From Ophiocordyceps camponoti-saundersi (nom. inval.) (lineage: Eukaryota; Ascomycota; Sordariomycetes; Hypocreales; Ophiocordycipitaceae), in assembly GCA_003339415.1 (NCBI GenBank), contig PDHQ01000423.1:1-25051 (forward strand): DNA of 25,051 nucleotides. The letters run 5' to 3'. The position numbers were made by a program, and so were the translations under genes. Below are positions 1 through 10,261 of this stretch, in pieces. Each line of letters opens with the position of its first letter. The stretch's first letter is position 1. The notes under the pieces are model-generated. The model saw only the letters and a list, made by a program, of their open reading frames with translations, made no database searches and was not told the DNA's origin.

Positions 1-739
1 CCTATTAACTGCTCTTCTTATCCCCTAGGGGATAAACCTATTAACTGCTCTTCTTATCCCCTAAGGGATAAACCCGTTAACTGCTCTTCTTATCCCCTAA
101 GGGATAAACTTATTAACTGCTCTTCTTGTCCCCTAGGGGACAAACCTGTTAACTGCTCTTCTTATCCCCTAAGGGACAAACTTATTAACTGCTCTTCTTA
201 TTCCCTTAGGCTCTTCTTATCCCCTAGGGGATAAACCCGTTAACTGCTCTTCTTATCCCCTAAGGGATAAACCCGTTAACTGCTCTTCTTATCCCCTAAG
301 GGACAAACTTATTAACTACTCTTCTTATCCCCTAAGGGATAAACCTGTTAACTGCTCTTCTTATCCCCTAGGGGATAAACCCGTTAACTGCTCTTCTTAT
401 CCCCTAAAGGATAAACCCGTTAACTGCTCTTCTTATCCCCTAAGGGATAAACCCGTTAACTGCTCTTCTTATCCCTTAGGGGATAAACCTATTAACTACT
501 CTTCTTATCCCCTAGGGGATAAACTTATTAACTGCTCTTCTTATCCCCTAAAGGATAAACTTATTAACTGCTCTTCTTATCCCCTAGGGGATAAACTTAT
601 TAACTACTCTTCTTATCCCCTAAAAGATAAACTTATTAACTACTCTTCTTATCCCCTAGGGGATAAACTTATTAACTACTCTTCTTATCCCTTAAGGGAT
701 AAACCCGTTAACTGCTCTCCTTATCCCTTAAGGGATAAA
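1..739. repeat. 36-bp minisatellite array (about 20 full units, one truncated)
   Basis: Head-to-tail units of exactly 36 bp run from the window edge, so the array probably continues to the left. Each unit reads roughly C(C/T)(C/T)(G/A)TTAACT(G/A)CTCTTC followed by an 18-bp core; at 18-35 that core is the perfect palindrome TTATCCCCTAGGGGATAA. Units fall at 1-36, 37-72, 73-108, 109-144, 145-180, and in register from 236 to 739. One rearranged copy at 181-235 is a unit cut at 210 and joined to a partial unit. The differences between units are mostly C/T or G/A transitions, as RIP would produce. No spacers separate the units, so this is a satellite and not a CRISPR array. Confidence 0.97.
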
Positions 740-2798
740 TACCTATTATCTTAGGTATATCGTCGTTATCCTACATAGCATAGTTAATCTCCTTATCTTT
801 TCGCACCTATATCGACGAAATATAGGACTTAACTCCCGCTCCTCGGACTAAGATACGGACGAGACGCGTCTCTTTAGTCTGCCCGAAGCGCTATACGCGA
901 TAGTTAGCTTACTTCTCTCTAGTTATCTTCTACGAAACTAACCCGTTAACTGCCTTTCTTATCCCCTAAAGGATAAACCTATTAACTACTTTTCTTATCC
1001 CCTAAGGGATAAACTTATTAACTGCTCTCCTTATCCCTTAGGGGATAAATACTTATCGTTTTAGGTATATCGTCGTTATCTTATATAGTATAGTTAATCT
1101 CCTTATCTTTTCGCACCTACGTTAATAAAATATAGGACTCGACTCCTACTTCTTAGACTAAGATACGGACGAGACGCGTCTCTTTAGTCTACCCGAAGCG
1201 CTATACGCGATAGTTAGCTTACTTCTCTCTAATTATCTTCCACGGGACTAACCCGTTAACTACCTTTCTTATCTCTTAAGGGATAAACCCGTTAACTGCT
1301 TTTTTTCTCCCTTAGGGGATAAACTTATTAACTACTTTTCTTATCTCCTAGGGGATAAACTTATTAACTACTCTTCTTATCCCCTAAAGGATAAACTTAT
1401 TAACTACTCTTCTTATCCTTTAAAAGATAAACCCGTTAACTACTCTCCTTATCCCTTAGGGGATAAATACCTATTATCTTAGGTATATCGTTATTATCTT
1501 ATACGGTATAGTTAATCTCCTTATCTTTTCGCACCTACGTCGACGAAATATAGGACTCGACTTCCGCTCCTTAAACTAAGATACGGATAAGACGCGTCTT
1601 TTTAGTCTGCCCGAAGCGCTATATACGATAGTTAGCTTACTTCTCTCTAGTTATCTTTTACGGGACTAACCTATTAACTACCTTTCTTATCCCCTAAGGG
1701 ATAAACCCGTTAACTACTTTTCTTATCCCCTAAGGGATAAACCTATTAACTACTCTCCTTATCCCTTAGGGGATAAATACCTATTATCTTAGGTATATTA
1801 TTATCGTCCTATATAGTATAGTTAATCTCCTTATCCTTTCGTACTTATATTAACGAAATATAGGACTCGACTCCTACTCCTTAGACTAAGATATAGATAA
1901 GACGCGTCTTTTTAGTCTACCCGAAGCGCTGCACGCGATAGTTAGCTTATTTCTCTTTAGTTATCTTTTACGGGACTAACCCGTTAACTGCCTTTCTTAT
2001 CCCCTAAGGGATAAACTTATTAGCTACTTTTCTTATCCTTTAAGGAATAAACCTATTAACTACTCTCCTTATCCCTTAAGGGATAAACTTATTAACTACT
2101 CTTCTTATCCCCTAAGGGATAAACCCGTTAACTGCTCTCCTTATCCCTTAGGGGATAAATACCTATTATCTCGGGTATATCGTCGTCGTCCTATACGGTA
2201 TAGTTAATCTCCTTATCCTTTTATACTTATATCGACGAAATATAGGACTTAACTCCCGCTCTTCGGATTAAGATATAGATAAGACGCGTCTCTTTAGTCT
2301 GCCCGAAGCGCTATACGTAATAGTTAGCTTACTTCTCTCTAGTTATCTTCTACGAGATTAACCTATTAACTACTTTTCTTATCCCCTAAGGGATAAACCT
2401 ATTAACTACTCTTCTTATCCCCTAAGGGATAAACTTATTAATTACTTTTCTTATCTCCTAGGGGATAAACTTATTAATTACTTTTCTTATCCCCTAAGGG
2501 ATAAACTTATTAATTGCTTTTCTTATCCCTTAAGGGATAAACTTATTAATTACTCTCCTTATCCCCTAAGGGATAAATACCTATTATCTCAAGTATATTA
2601 TTATTATCCTATATAGTATAGTTAATCTCCTTATCCTTTCGCACCTACGTCGACGAAATATAGGACTTAACTTCCGCTTCTCGGACTAAGATACGGATAA
2701 GACGCGTTTCTTTTATCTACCCGAAGCGCTGCACGCTACTTTTCTTATCCCTAAAGGATAAACCCGTTAACTCCTCTTTTTATCCCTTAGGGGATAAA
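740..2798. repeat. Composite satellite: 202-bp spacer units alternating with 36-bp units
   Basis: A 202-bp unit (S) recurs at 740-941, 1050-1251, 1468-1669, 1778-1979 and 2160-2361. A truncated copy occupies 2578-2735 and a rearranged seventh starts at 2799. Between them are blocks of the 36-bp unit: 942-1049 (3 units), 1252-1467 (6), 1670-1777 (3), 1980-2159 (5) and 2362-2577 (6), plus a damaged block at 2736-2798. The start-to-start distances 310, 418, 310, 382 and 418 each equal 202 plus a whole multiple of 36. S contains a recognisable middle (GACGCGTCTCTTTAGTCT, around 862-880 in the first copy) and ends in a segment near TAGTTAGCTTACTTCTCT. I see no coding potential in S. Confidence 0.95.
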
Positions 2799-3155
2799 TA
2801 CTTATTATCTCCGGTATATAGTTATTATCCTATATAGTATAGTTAATCTCCTTATTTTTTTATACTTATATTAACGAAATATAAGACTTAACTTCCGCTC
2901 CTTAGACTAAAATACGAATAAGACGCGTCTTTTTAGTCTACTTAAAGCGCTGCACGCTTCTTTTTCGTTTATCCGAAATACTGCACGCGTCTCTTTTATC
3001 TATCTAAAACGCTGCACGCGTCTTTTTTATCTGCCCGAAATACTACACGCGTCTCTTTCGTTTTTCCGAAACGCTATACGCGTCTCTTTCCTTTACCCGA
3101 AACGCTATACGCTATAGCTACGATATTTCGCTTACTTCTCCTTCGTTATTTTCTA
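2799..3155. repeat. Seventh 202-bp satellite unit, expanded internally
   Basis: The unit begins like the other S copies at 2799. At 2925 its 31-bp internal segment has been amplified to six tandem copies, and it then resumes S-like sequence after 3110 (CGCTTACTTCTC near 3129-3140, matching AGCTTACTTCTC in the other units). It marks the right-hand edge of the satellite block; beyond about 3155 the sequence is unrelated AT-rich DNA. Confidence 0.8.
2925..3110. repeat. 31-bp tandem sub-repeat, six copies
   Basis: There are six head-to-tail 31-bp units at 2925-2955, 2956-2986, 2987-3017, 3018-3048, 3049-3079 and 3080-3110. Each runs from GCGTCTCTTT-like sequence to CTGCAC or CTATAC. The same 31 bp occurs once in each ordinary S unit (866-896 in the first), so this is a local amplification of part of S. 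The copies differ mainly by transitions such as GAAGCGCTG to GAAATACTG. Confidence 0.93.
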
Positions 3156-3981
3156 TTATAAGTTTATAGTAATAATACGATTCGCTAATATAAGGTTTAA
3201 ACCTCCTCTACCGGTTCTTATTATAGAGACTTATTATAGGAGGTATAATAAGTATAGTAATAAATAATATATTTTTTAGAGATAGCCCTATATAAGTAAG
3301 TAGGTAAGCTAGGATATATATCTTATATATATATTATATACTTATTATTACGTAGCTTACGGCTATACCTATAATTTGCTAACTAATTAGCTACTAGGGA
3401 TATCTAAATATCTCTTTCTCTTACGTACGTATATACTAGTTCCTCCTTAGTTTTATCTTTAGTAAAGTCGCTAATTGCCTCGTTTATCTAAGTTTATATT
3501 ATTATACGTAAATAATAGTAAAAAGATATATTCGCCTTCTATAATATATATCCTAGTACCTAAGGGATCGAGTTAATAAATTCGGTAAATACTACTTATA
3601 AAATATTCGCCTTTAATAAGCGAGCTAGTCGCTTAGCTATTTACGGCACGACCTTGGGATAACCCTAGTAAAAGTTATAACCCCGCTCGATCTTTTCCTC
3701 GGCTAAAGTCGTGCTCGCCCGAGCTCCGGTTAGGTAAGATAGGGGAAATATATAAGTAAGTCTATTATAAAGGGACTCGGCACCTGTTTTAGGGCCGTTT
3801 ATAGGTAGCGACTATAAGCTACCTCTTACTAAGGTTATAATCTTAGATAGATTCTAACGAAATCGGAATATTACGTTAAATAAAGAATAAACCGAGTAAT
3901 TAATTTATATATCTAAGAGTTAGAATATAGGTAGGTATATTATATATATATTTATATAAACTATAAATATAGAAAGCTTAA

Positions 3982-4004
3982 CCTCCGACCTTTAGGCTCG
4001 GAGG
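3982..4004. repeat. Short GC-rich inverted repeat (hairpin)
   Basis: CCTCCGA at 3982-3988 pairs with TCGGAGG at 3998-4004 across a 9-nt loop (CCTTTAGGC). It stands out because it is a GC-rich stem bordered on the right by a long TA tract. It may be a transposon end or a cruciform; there is no T-run typical of a bacterial terminator. Confidence 0.7.
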
Positions 4005-4010
4005 CCTTCC

Positions 4011-4038
4011 TTATATATATAATATATATATATATATA
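4011..4038. repeat. TA dinucleotide tract
   Basis: Near-continuous alternating TA interrupted by one AA step. Comparable short tracts occur near 4738-4752 and 6131-6144. Confidence 0.9.
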
Positions 4039-4320
4039 AAAATAGCGGTTTTTAGAGAAAGGCTCTTAAGAATAAAGATACTAGCTTCTAAGCTAGCGAT
4101 ATACTAAGTGGGATTATTCTATCGTTACTAGGGAATCTAAATAAATATATATATCTTCGTATTAGAGTTTTCCTTCTATATTTAATAACCCCTTTAATTA
4201 TATCCTACTTACTTATAGTCGTGTAAATTAGAGTTAGTTCTTCCTTTCTAATATTACCCTCGTAGCTACGGGGCTAGGGACTAACTAAAACGGTAATAGA
4301 GTATTCTTATAAAAGTAACT

Positions 4321-4490
4321 TATTATAAGGTTAATAGTAGCACTAATAAAGGTATTAAAATTCCTAATACTTATAACTATAATAATAATTCTGCTAGGTT
4401 TATTTTGCAAGGCTATGCCCTAAGAAGTAAGGTCGGCAGCGCTAACTAACTAAGAGAGAGGTCTATAAGGTAGGCCCCTATAATATAACT
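4321..4490. repeat. Dispersed repeat D-family, copy 1
   Basis: This shares an ordered series of blocks with 5041-5195 and 20993-21155: AGCACTAATAAAGGTATTA (here from about 4339), then TTCCTAATA, then CTGCTAGGTTTAT, then GGCAGCGCTAACTAACTAAG (4434-4453), then TATAAGGTAGG. All three copies are in the same orientation. It may be the end of a larger, now unreadable transposon; no reading frame survives in it. Confidence 0.8.
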
Positions 4491-5040
4491 TAAGATCTTC
4501 GCTATAGTATTTACTAATATACGTACCGTAACTACTTAGAACTTAGATAATATCTATATATAATAGGAACTGAGGAAGTATAGTTATCCCCTACTTAAGA
4601 CCGGCGTAACTTCGGATAGATAACTTATAATAAATAAGCTTTTTAACGTAACGAATTAGGCCTGTAAGCTAGCTAACCTTATTAAGTAAGAGGTCTTCCC
4701 TTAAGCCTTATAGTTTTTCCTCTCTAATAAATAGTTTATATATATATATATGCCTAGATACTTATATAGGCTACTAGTATAATATAGTATATCTTATATA
4801 TACTGCTTATAAGATTAACTATATATATTAGCCCGCTCTTTTTATACTTAGTAGTTTATTTCTCTTTTAGTCTAAGCCTCTAAGGTACTAACTATTAATC
4901 GATAAACTTCTCTCCGGGCATTCCTCGAGCTAGTTAAGTAAAAATTATAGTTATAGCGGCCGTTATTTTCGTACTCGGCACTAGAGGAAATCTAGGATAC
5001 TTAGCGCTTAGTATTAAAAAAGCTATTCCTATATCTTATA
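4491..5040. other. AT-rich degraded DNA with one short weak ghost frame
   Basis: There is no intact gene. A plus-strand frame over about 4569-4731 reads with few stops (fragments YPLLKTGV and NKLFNVTN are legible), ending in repeated TAA/TAG codons. It is too short to name and may be chance. Confidence 0.4.
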
Positions 5041-5195
5041 TAGCGAAAGGCAGCCTCGATAAATATAGTAATATTCCTAATATAATAACTATAATTCTGC
5101 TAGGTTTATATAGTAAGGCTAGGGCCCTAGGAAGTAAGGCTAGCAGCGCTAACTAACTAAGAGGGAGGCTTATAGGGTAGGCTATATAATACTAA
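5041..5195. repeat. Dispersed repeat D-family, copy 2
   Basis: This copy lies about 720 bp after copy 1 and in the same orientation, with the blocks TATTCCTAATATAATAACTA, CTGCTAGGTTTATATAGTAA, AGCAGCGCTAACTAACTAAG and TATAGGGTAGGCTATATAAT in the same order. The start differs from the other two copies (AAAGGCAGCCTCGATAAA), so the left boundary is uncertain. Confidence 0.8.
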
Positions 5196-7019
5196 ATACT
5201 TCCGCGCTATAATAACGCCTTTACTATCCTTCCCTATTTCCCCGAACAGCTTATCGGCAGTTGCCTTAAAGTAAATAGAATCTAGTGTTTTTACTATAGT
5301 TATACTATTAACTACCTTACTATATTCTTTAACGCTACTAGTTATAGGCCTAAACTACTAGTTATTCTTACCTTCGTTAATATATTTTCTTAAAAGTTCT
5401 ACTATAGTTTAATATAGGGTAGCCGATAAACTAAATATATAGGAACAGCTTTAAGGACGATTTATTAGTATATCTCGTTTCTCTTAGCGTAATTAGCTAA
5501 CTAGATAACGAACCTAAAGCCGAGTTTGCTAATAATCTCTTAGTTAATGCCCGTTATATTTACTCCGTAGTAGGCAATATTCTTTCTTAGCTATTAGAAA
5601 GATATCGATTAGTTACTATTATCCTCGGCTAAGAAGTATTTTACTTACTTAAACTTAATATTATTAAGGAATCTTACGATACCTCGCAGCCTCGTGCTGC
5701 CCCTATAGCCTCGTTCTAATATATATATAGCTTACCTAAGTTATAAGGACCCTTTATATAAGATCCTTCTTATCTTATAACTCCCTACTCTACCTTTTAT
5801 ATTCCTTATTTATTACTTTATACGTTCGAATAGGTATTTAGTTTTTAGATATTTACCCTCTTCGTACGTCGCGTACGAGAGGGTATCGCGATAATAAGTA
5901 CACTCCTTTTTAGGATCCCTCGATACTAATATCGGATAGCCCGTCTAATAGATATATCTTTAATTTTATTAGTATAATCGCGCTTACTAGAGCGCTATTA
6001 TTATAAAAGGTAACGAATAAGTATAATAATTTTATACTTATAATAATAAAGAAGCTAACTTAGCTGCCGAGCTATAGGGATAAAGAAGAAAAGGCCTCCT
6101 AGTTTCGCGGGAGTAATAGGCACTCCTGCCTATATATATATATAGCCCTCGCAGAGAAGACCGTCTTAAGGAAGTATATAGGACTATCCGGTCCGTACGG
6201 GCCTGCAGGGACCTGCCAGGTCGTATAGGCCGGTTAGGACTGCAGGGTCTAGAAAGGTTATTTAATCTCACCTACCTAATTTAATAAATCTAATTAATTA
6301 GTATTCGCTTAGCTAGAGGGGGCTAAAGGACCTAGGAAGGGTTAGATTTATACTTATAAGAAGGGGTCGATTTCCTACCTTTAGCAAGAAGACCTAAGGT
6401 AGCCGTAAGCCCTTTTATATAAAGTTAGTCGCCGTGAGCGTATTCGGACCTAGCAAGGTAAGGCTACCTGCTACGGATTCCTTCCTCCCTTAGCCCCTTT
6501 AATTCTATGTCTTTTAAATTTCTAGGAATTATACGGAATTACCCTTTTATCCCTTTTTCCCTTTTTCTTCTTCTTTTTCCTTTTTTCGGGAGTATCCTTT
6601 TAACCCCGCTAAACTAGCTTAGTCACGTGAGTGCCTACTAGGTTTATCCTTAATAGTAGGCTTCGTCTATAATTACTCTTTAGCCCGACTACTTCTATAG
6701 TAAGAGAAATCCTAAATTATTCTATAGCTCCTTCTCGAAGGATCTATAGTTATGCTAGGAAGCTTATTTATAAACTTATTATTCGGATAGCTCTAAAGTA
6801 ACTCTTTAAATCTTATAATACTATTATAAGTTCTTATTATTAGATTCTATTTATAAAATATCTTTATAAAATATACTATAACCTAATTTTCTATTATAAG
6901 CTATTAGGCGTATAGTTTTACTTATTATAGCGTTTAACCTTATAGGAAATTTACTCGAGTAATACTTCTATATCTCTAAAATCTAGCTAAATACTACGCT
7001 AGTATTTAGTACTAATACT
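5196..7019. other. Degraded DNA without an assignable gene
   Basis: A long stretch with no intact gene. A plus-strand frame around 5450-5720 has fewer stops than the others and may be a ghost coding region, but I recognise no family. A palindromic CACGTG lies near 6624. The 6038-6271 open frame on the minus strand overlaps the GC-rich patch described separately and does not look like a protein. Confidence 0.6.
6182..6251. other. GC-rich patch with hairpin potential
   Basis: About 70 bp of GC-rich sequence in AT-rich surroundings, with residual TpG and CpA (CCTGCAGG, ACCTGCCAGG). GACCT-GCC-AGGTC near 6208-6220 can fold as a 5-bp stem with a 3-nt loop, and GGTCC/GGACC and CCTGCAGG provide further complementarity. 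The function is unknown; it could be a transposon end or a structured relic. Confidence 0.5.
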
Positions 7020-7440
7020 AAGGTTATAAAAACCCGTTAACTACTCCTCTTATAAACTATAAGATAAGCTAGGTAACTGCCCTTCTTCTCCCTTAGGGTT
7101 AAACTCGCTAATTACTTTTCTTTCTCCTAGGTATAAACTTATTCTTATTTACTACTTTTCTTATCCTTAAAGGGATAAACTTATTCACTCTATTCTTATT
7201 CCCTAAGAGATAAACCCTTTTACTTATAAACCCGTTTACTCTTTTTCCTATCCCCTATTAGATAAACCCGTTTACTTATAAACTTACTTACTCCTCTTCT
7301 TATTCCCTAAGCTATAAACTTATTTACTACTATTCTTATTCCTTAAGAGATAAATTCCCTAACTGCTCTTATCCTCTCCGGGATAAACCCGTTTACTATA
7401 CTCCTTATCCCCTAGGGGTTAGGTTAAAAGCGATACCTAT
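7020..7440. repeat. Decayed island of the 36-bp minisatellite
   Basis: The landmarks of the 36-bp unit recur here in the same orientation: AACCCGTTAACTACTCCTCTT at 7028 onwards, then repeated CTT(A)TT-C-TTATTCCCTAAG-ATAAAC, ending with CTTATCCCCTAGGGG around 7403-7417. Unlike the array at 1-739 the units are out of register, with insertions and deletions, so this island is older or less homogenised. It lies about 250 bp before repeat copy A. Confidence 0.85.
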
Positions 7441-7445
7441 ATAAA

Positions 7446-7456
7446 CCCCCCCCCCC
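7446..7456. repeat. Homopolymer C11
   Basis: Eleven consecutive C residues immediately after the satellite island. Poly-C contains no CpA except at its end, so RIP would leave it intact. Confidence 0.95.
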
Positions 7457-7489
7457 TAACTCTCTATCCTTATAGCGAAAGTAGAATTA

Positions 7490-7672
7490 GCCCTTAGCTT
7501 TTCGGGCCGTTTTATTATTAGCCTCCGCCTTAGCTTTCGTTTCGAGCCTCGACTTCGCTATTATAATCGCCTCCTTTTAGAAGGAATAAACCTCTCTATT
7601 TAAATTAGATCTTCTATTAACTAATAAAATATCTTAAGGTAAGTATCTTAGCGAGATCGGAGCTAACGAACT
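7490..7672 (-). pseudogene. Short ghost coding frame, Ala/Lys/Glu-rich, C-terminal-like
   Basis: Read on the minus strand from about 7670, one frame is open for roughly 60 codons with only TAA stops, and encodes a strongly charged stretch. Legible pieces are NLNREVYSF, KEAIIIAKSRLETKAKAEAN and KTARKAKG. The composition suggests a helical or coiled-coil tail, of the kind seen at the C-terminus of some fungal transposases, but no catalytic motif is visible. It abuts the left end of repeat copy A. It is either a fragment of an older element truncated by that repeat, or a chance low-stop frame; I favour the first at moderate confidence. Confidence 0.4.
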
Positions 7673-7679
7673 AGTTATT

Positions 7680-8307
7680 AGTATAATACTTTAGCGGGGG
7701 AAGAAGGATACCCTAAGTAAGCGTAGTAGATACCTAAGGGGCGTAACTTCTTACGTAACTAAAGTTTTTAACTAATATAAGGGGGGATCTCTAGCTATAG
7801 GGGGAAGAGCCGTATAGTAATTTTTTATAGGGAAAATAATAAGGAGTCGGTTCTTTATATAAAGATAAGAGAAAGAAGTAATATAAAGGTAGAAACTATT
7901 TAATTAAATACTAAAGACTTCGAAAAAAGTATTTAAATTAGCAATTTATAATATAAAAGTATAAAGTTTAAAATAAAGTTATAATTCCGTTTAGTAGAGT
8001 TTTTGCTATAAGTCCTCTCTAAGACTTAACTTACGATATATAACTTTTATTATAGCTTTAAAAATAAGGTTAAGGGCTAATTACTTACTTAATTCGTCCT
8101 CTTTCGAGGGAAACTAATTTATACTATATACCTAGTAATAGCCTCTATCTTAGCTTAACTACCCTCGTATATTAACCCTTAGCAGCTCTTAGGAAAAGAA
8201 GAAAGGGTTTAGGAACTATTTAATTAAACTTTTTATAAGTTCCTAATAATTCCTTAGCTAAGGTGGGCGCTTATATTTCTTTCGGCGTCCCTATCTCCGC
8301 CGCTAAA
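7680..8307 (+). repeat. ~620-bp direct repeat, copy A (full length)
   Basis: The left part reads TTTAGCGGGGGAAGAAGGAT from 7690; the right end is near CCGCCGCTAAA (8297-8307). It aligns over its whole length with copy D (15288-15914) and over its right part with B and C. Shared blocks in order: GGGGATCTCTAGCTATAGGG, TATATAAAGATAAGAG, ATAATTCCGTTTAGTAGAGT, GGGAAACTAAT, and two copies of the motif AACTATTTAATTAA (7894-7907 and 8214-8227). I see no reading frame in it. It resembles an LTR in length and direct orientation, but no primer-binding site or polypurine tract could be identified. Confidence 0.85.
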
Positions 8308-8345
8308 CTCCTCCCTAAGCGCGTGCTATAATAATAAGTAATTAG

Positions 8346-10170
8346 CCCTTTTTCTCGGTAATAACTAACTTTTTCTTATAACTTAAATAAGGTGCGTGTA
8401 AGCGCGATAAAATAAAGGCGGAAAGGACTCTTCGTAAAGGAAATAATAAAGGAAACTCTAATTACTTCTTCTTAGGGTTTAACCCTTAGATCCGTCGACT
8501 CTAGCGTTCGCGCTAACCGCCCGCTAGTAGCATATCTCTCTTAGGTCCCTTCTCTCGCTCCTATCGTTACTTAATTAAATAGTTATCGATAGCCTTATCG
8601 ATCTCGGCCTATATACTAGGGTATATAAGCCCCGGGGGCTGCAAGCTAATAAAAAAACTAGTTTTCGGGATTATTAGGATTATCTTCGGTTCTTAAAGCT
8701 AGTCTCTAATAAGTGCGCGTCCGGTATATACTATAATAGATCCGGCTATATTAAGTATAATATGCCTTCCTTATCGTATATGTTTGTAACTCTTAGTTTA
8801 AGTTATATAATTCTTATAACGCTTAACCCTTCTAACCCTAAAGCTAAGCGGGTCTAGGTTAATTAGTTCTTAGCCTATACTTATAGCTATAAGTCTTTCG
8901 CTAAGCTAGACTATAGGGTTCTTGCCTAAGGTAAAATAAGTAAAGCGTATTAATTTTAGCGTTCCTACGTCTTTTTCCTCCCCTTTTCTTTTAGGGGCCG
9001 TCTTCTATAACATAGGGTTCTTAATTAAATAGTCGCGCTTCGTTAACTTCTTCGTCCTCGCGCTACGCCTCGGAGAGAAAGCCGGCTATATCGGGGCCGG
9101 GTTTAATCTTACGGGTATTTTCTTCCCCGTAGTAAGTTTCTTAAGCTATAATATGCCTGTTAATTCCTAAGGGATTATTTTCTTTATCCTAGTTGTTTCC
9201 TCTCTAGTTATAGCGTTATTAAGCGCCTTAGTCGCCTTATCTTCCTTCCTTATATTCTTTATAGCGCTCGTCTCTCGTCTAACTCCTTTTAGAGTTAGGG
9301 GGTCTTTAGATTTAAGAGAAGATAAAAGGCTAGATATTAGAACTATTTAATTATTAGTCGGGCCTTTTATAGTCTTATCCTCGGGAAGGTCCTTATTATT
9401 TTCCTCCCTAACCTCTTCCTCGTTTAGAGCCTTATTATCCCTAGCCCCTTCGCCCCTATTAAAGTCGTTAATATCGATCTTTTATAATTCTTCCCGATCT
9501 CCCTAAGGCTATCTTCTAACTCTAATAGCGCCTAAGTATAATATTATAATATAGCTCTTTATTATAGAGTTATTAGTAAAGGTCTTAAGCGTGATAGTTC
9601 GGTATCTTCTAAGGATCTGGTAGTAGGGGACGGTGGCCTCGGGGCATAGGCCTCTAAGCGTCGTTAAGCCTACTTCTAGCTTTATTAAGAGATCTTCGCC
9701 GCCCTCTTAGTTCCTTAGTTTAAATCTATAACTATTTCCTAAGAAGTTAAACTATTCCGACTTTCGGATACCTAGTTTATTCGCCCTAATAGCATATAGG
9801 TTACTAGTTATCCGAGCGATTAATTCGTTATAATTATTACCGTCGCTATCCTCGGTTCGTATAGCCTAGTCTCGTAAGAGAATACGGGAATCTAGGGGGG
9901 TTTCGAGATTTTCTTTAAACTATTTAACGCTTAATCCTCGCTTATTTAATAAGCTATTAATATATACGTTAAGTTTAAGACCGATAAAGCTACAGGCTTA
10001 ATATTATAGTATAGAAAAGGCTAGGTATCCGTATTCGTACTCTCCTTTTTATCGCGTCCTAGGAATAACGATAAAATTAAAGGGGCAGTCCCCTTAAAAC
10101 TTGCTTAAGATATCTCTCTATATAGCTATTACCTTTTTCGATCGAGGCACTCGCCCCGGCTTTATCGAGT
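8346..10170 (-). pseudogene. G1: long RIP-killed ghost gene, unrecognised charged protein
   Basis: On the minus strand one reading frame (codon low ends at positions 2 mod 3) runs about 600 codons from ~10170 down to ~8346 with no frameshift that I can see. I counted about 28 in-frame stops, all TAA or TAG, about 4.6%; stops in off frames of the neighbouring G2 region are near 9-10%. Legible segments in order: LDKAGASASIEKGNSYIERY, GLKLNVYINSLLNKRGLSV, KENLETPLDSRILLRD, NNYNELIARITSNLYAIRAN, EGGEDLLIKLEVGLTTLRGL, then a long Lys/Glu/Asn-rich region, then ISLQPPGLIYPSI and AEIDKAIDNYLIK. The N-terminal half looks globular and the C-terminal half low-complexity and basic. I do not recognise the family. 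It starts about 100 bp from G2, divergently, and ends about 40 bp from repeat A. An upstream extension to ~10240 is possible. Confidence 0.75.
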
Positions 10171-10261
10171 TAAAAAAATAAAATACTTAGGCTTACTAAT
10201 CCTAAAAAAAGCTGCCCTAATAATACCTAATATTAGTCCTATCTACTCTAAAATTAACTAT

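Larger units (their letters stand above)
3156..4320. other. AT-rich RIP-degraded DNA without a recognisable gene
   Basis: TpA-rich sequence with stop codons dense in all frames that I checked. The least damaged stretch, 3600-3740, keeps slightly higher GC and a short inverted pair, GCACGAC at 3646-3652 and GTCGTGC at 3708-3714. I cannot assign a family. A hairpin and a TA tract within it are listed separately. Confidence 0.7.

Noticed and set aside
1..739. CRISPR-like array (36-bp repeats with a palindromic core)
   Set aside because: The units are directly abutting with no unique spacers, and the composition is that of a fungal RIP-ed genome.
1..3150. Telomere
   Set aside because: CCCTAA/TTAGGG occurs only once per 36-bp unit inside a larger palindrome; there is no tandem hexamer run.
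3982..4004. Rho-independent terminator
   Set aside because: The stem is GC-rich but is followed by alternating TA rather than a T-run, and the genome looks eukaryotic.
6038..6271. 77-codon minus-strand open frame
   Set aside because: Its openness comes from the local GC-rich patch; the translation is Arg/Ser/Leu-rich, has no domain-like pattern and no second copy to confirm it.
6340..6480. Possible Zn2Cys6 transcription-factor fragment
   Set aside because: Cys spacing could not be restored in a single frame and no flanking coding signal was found.
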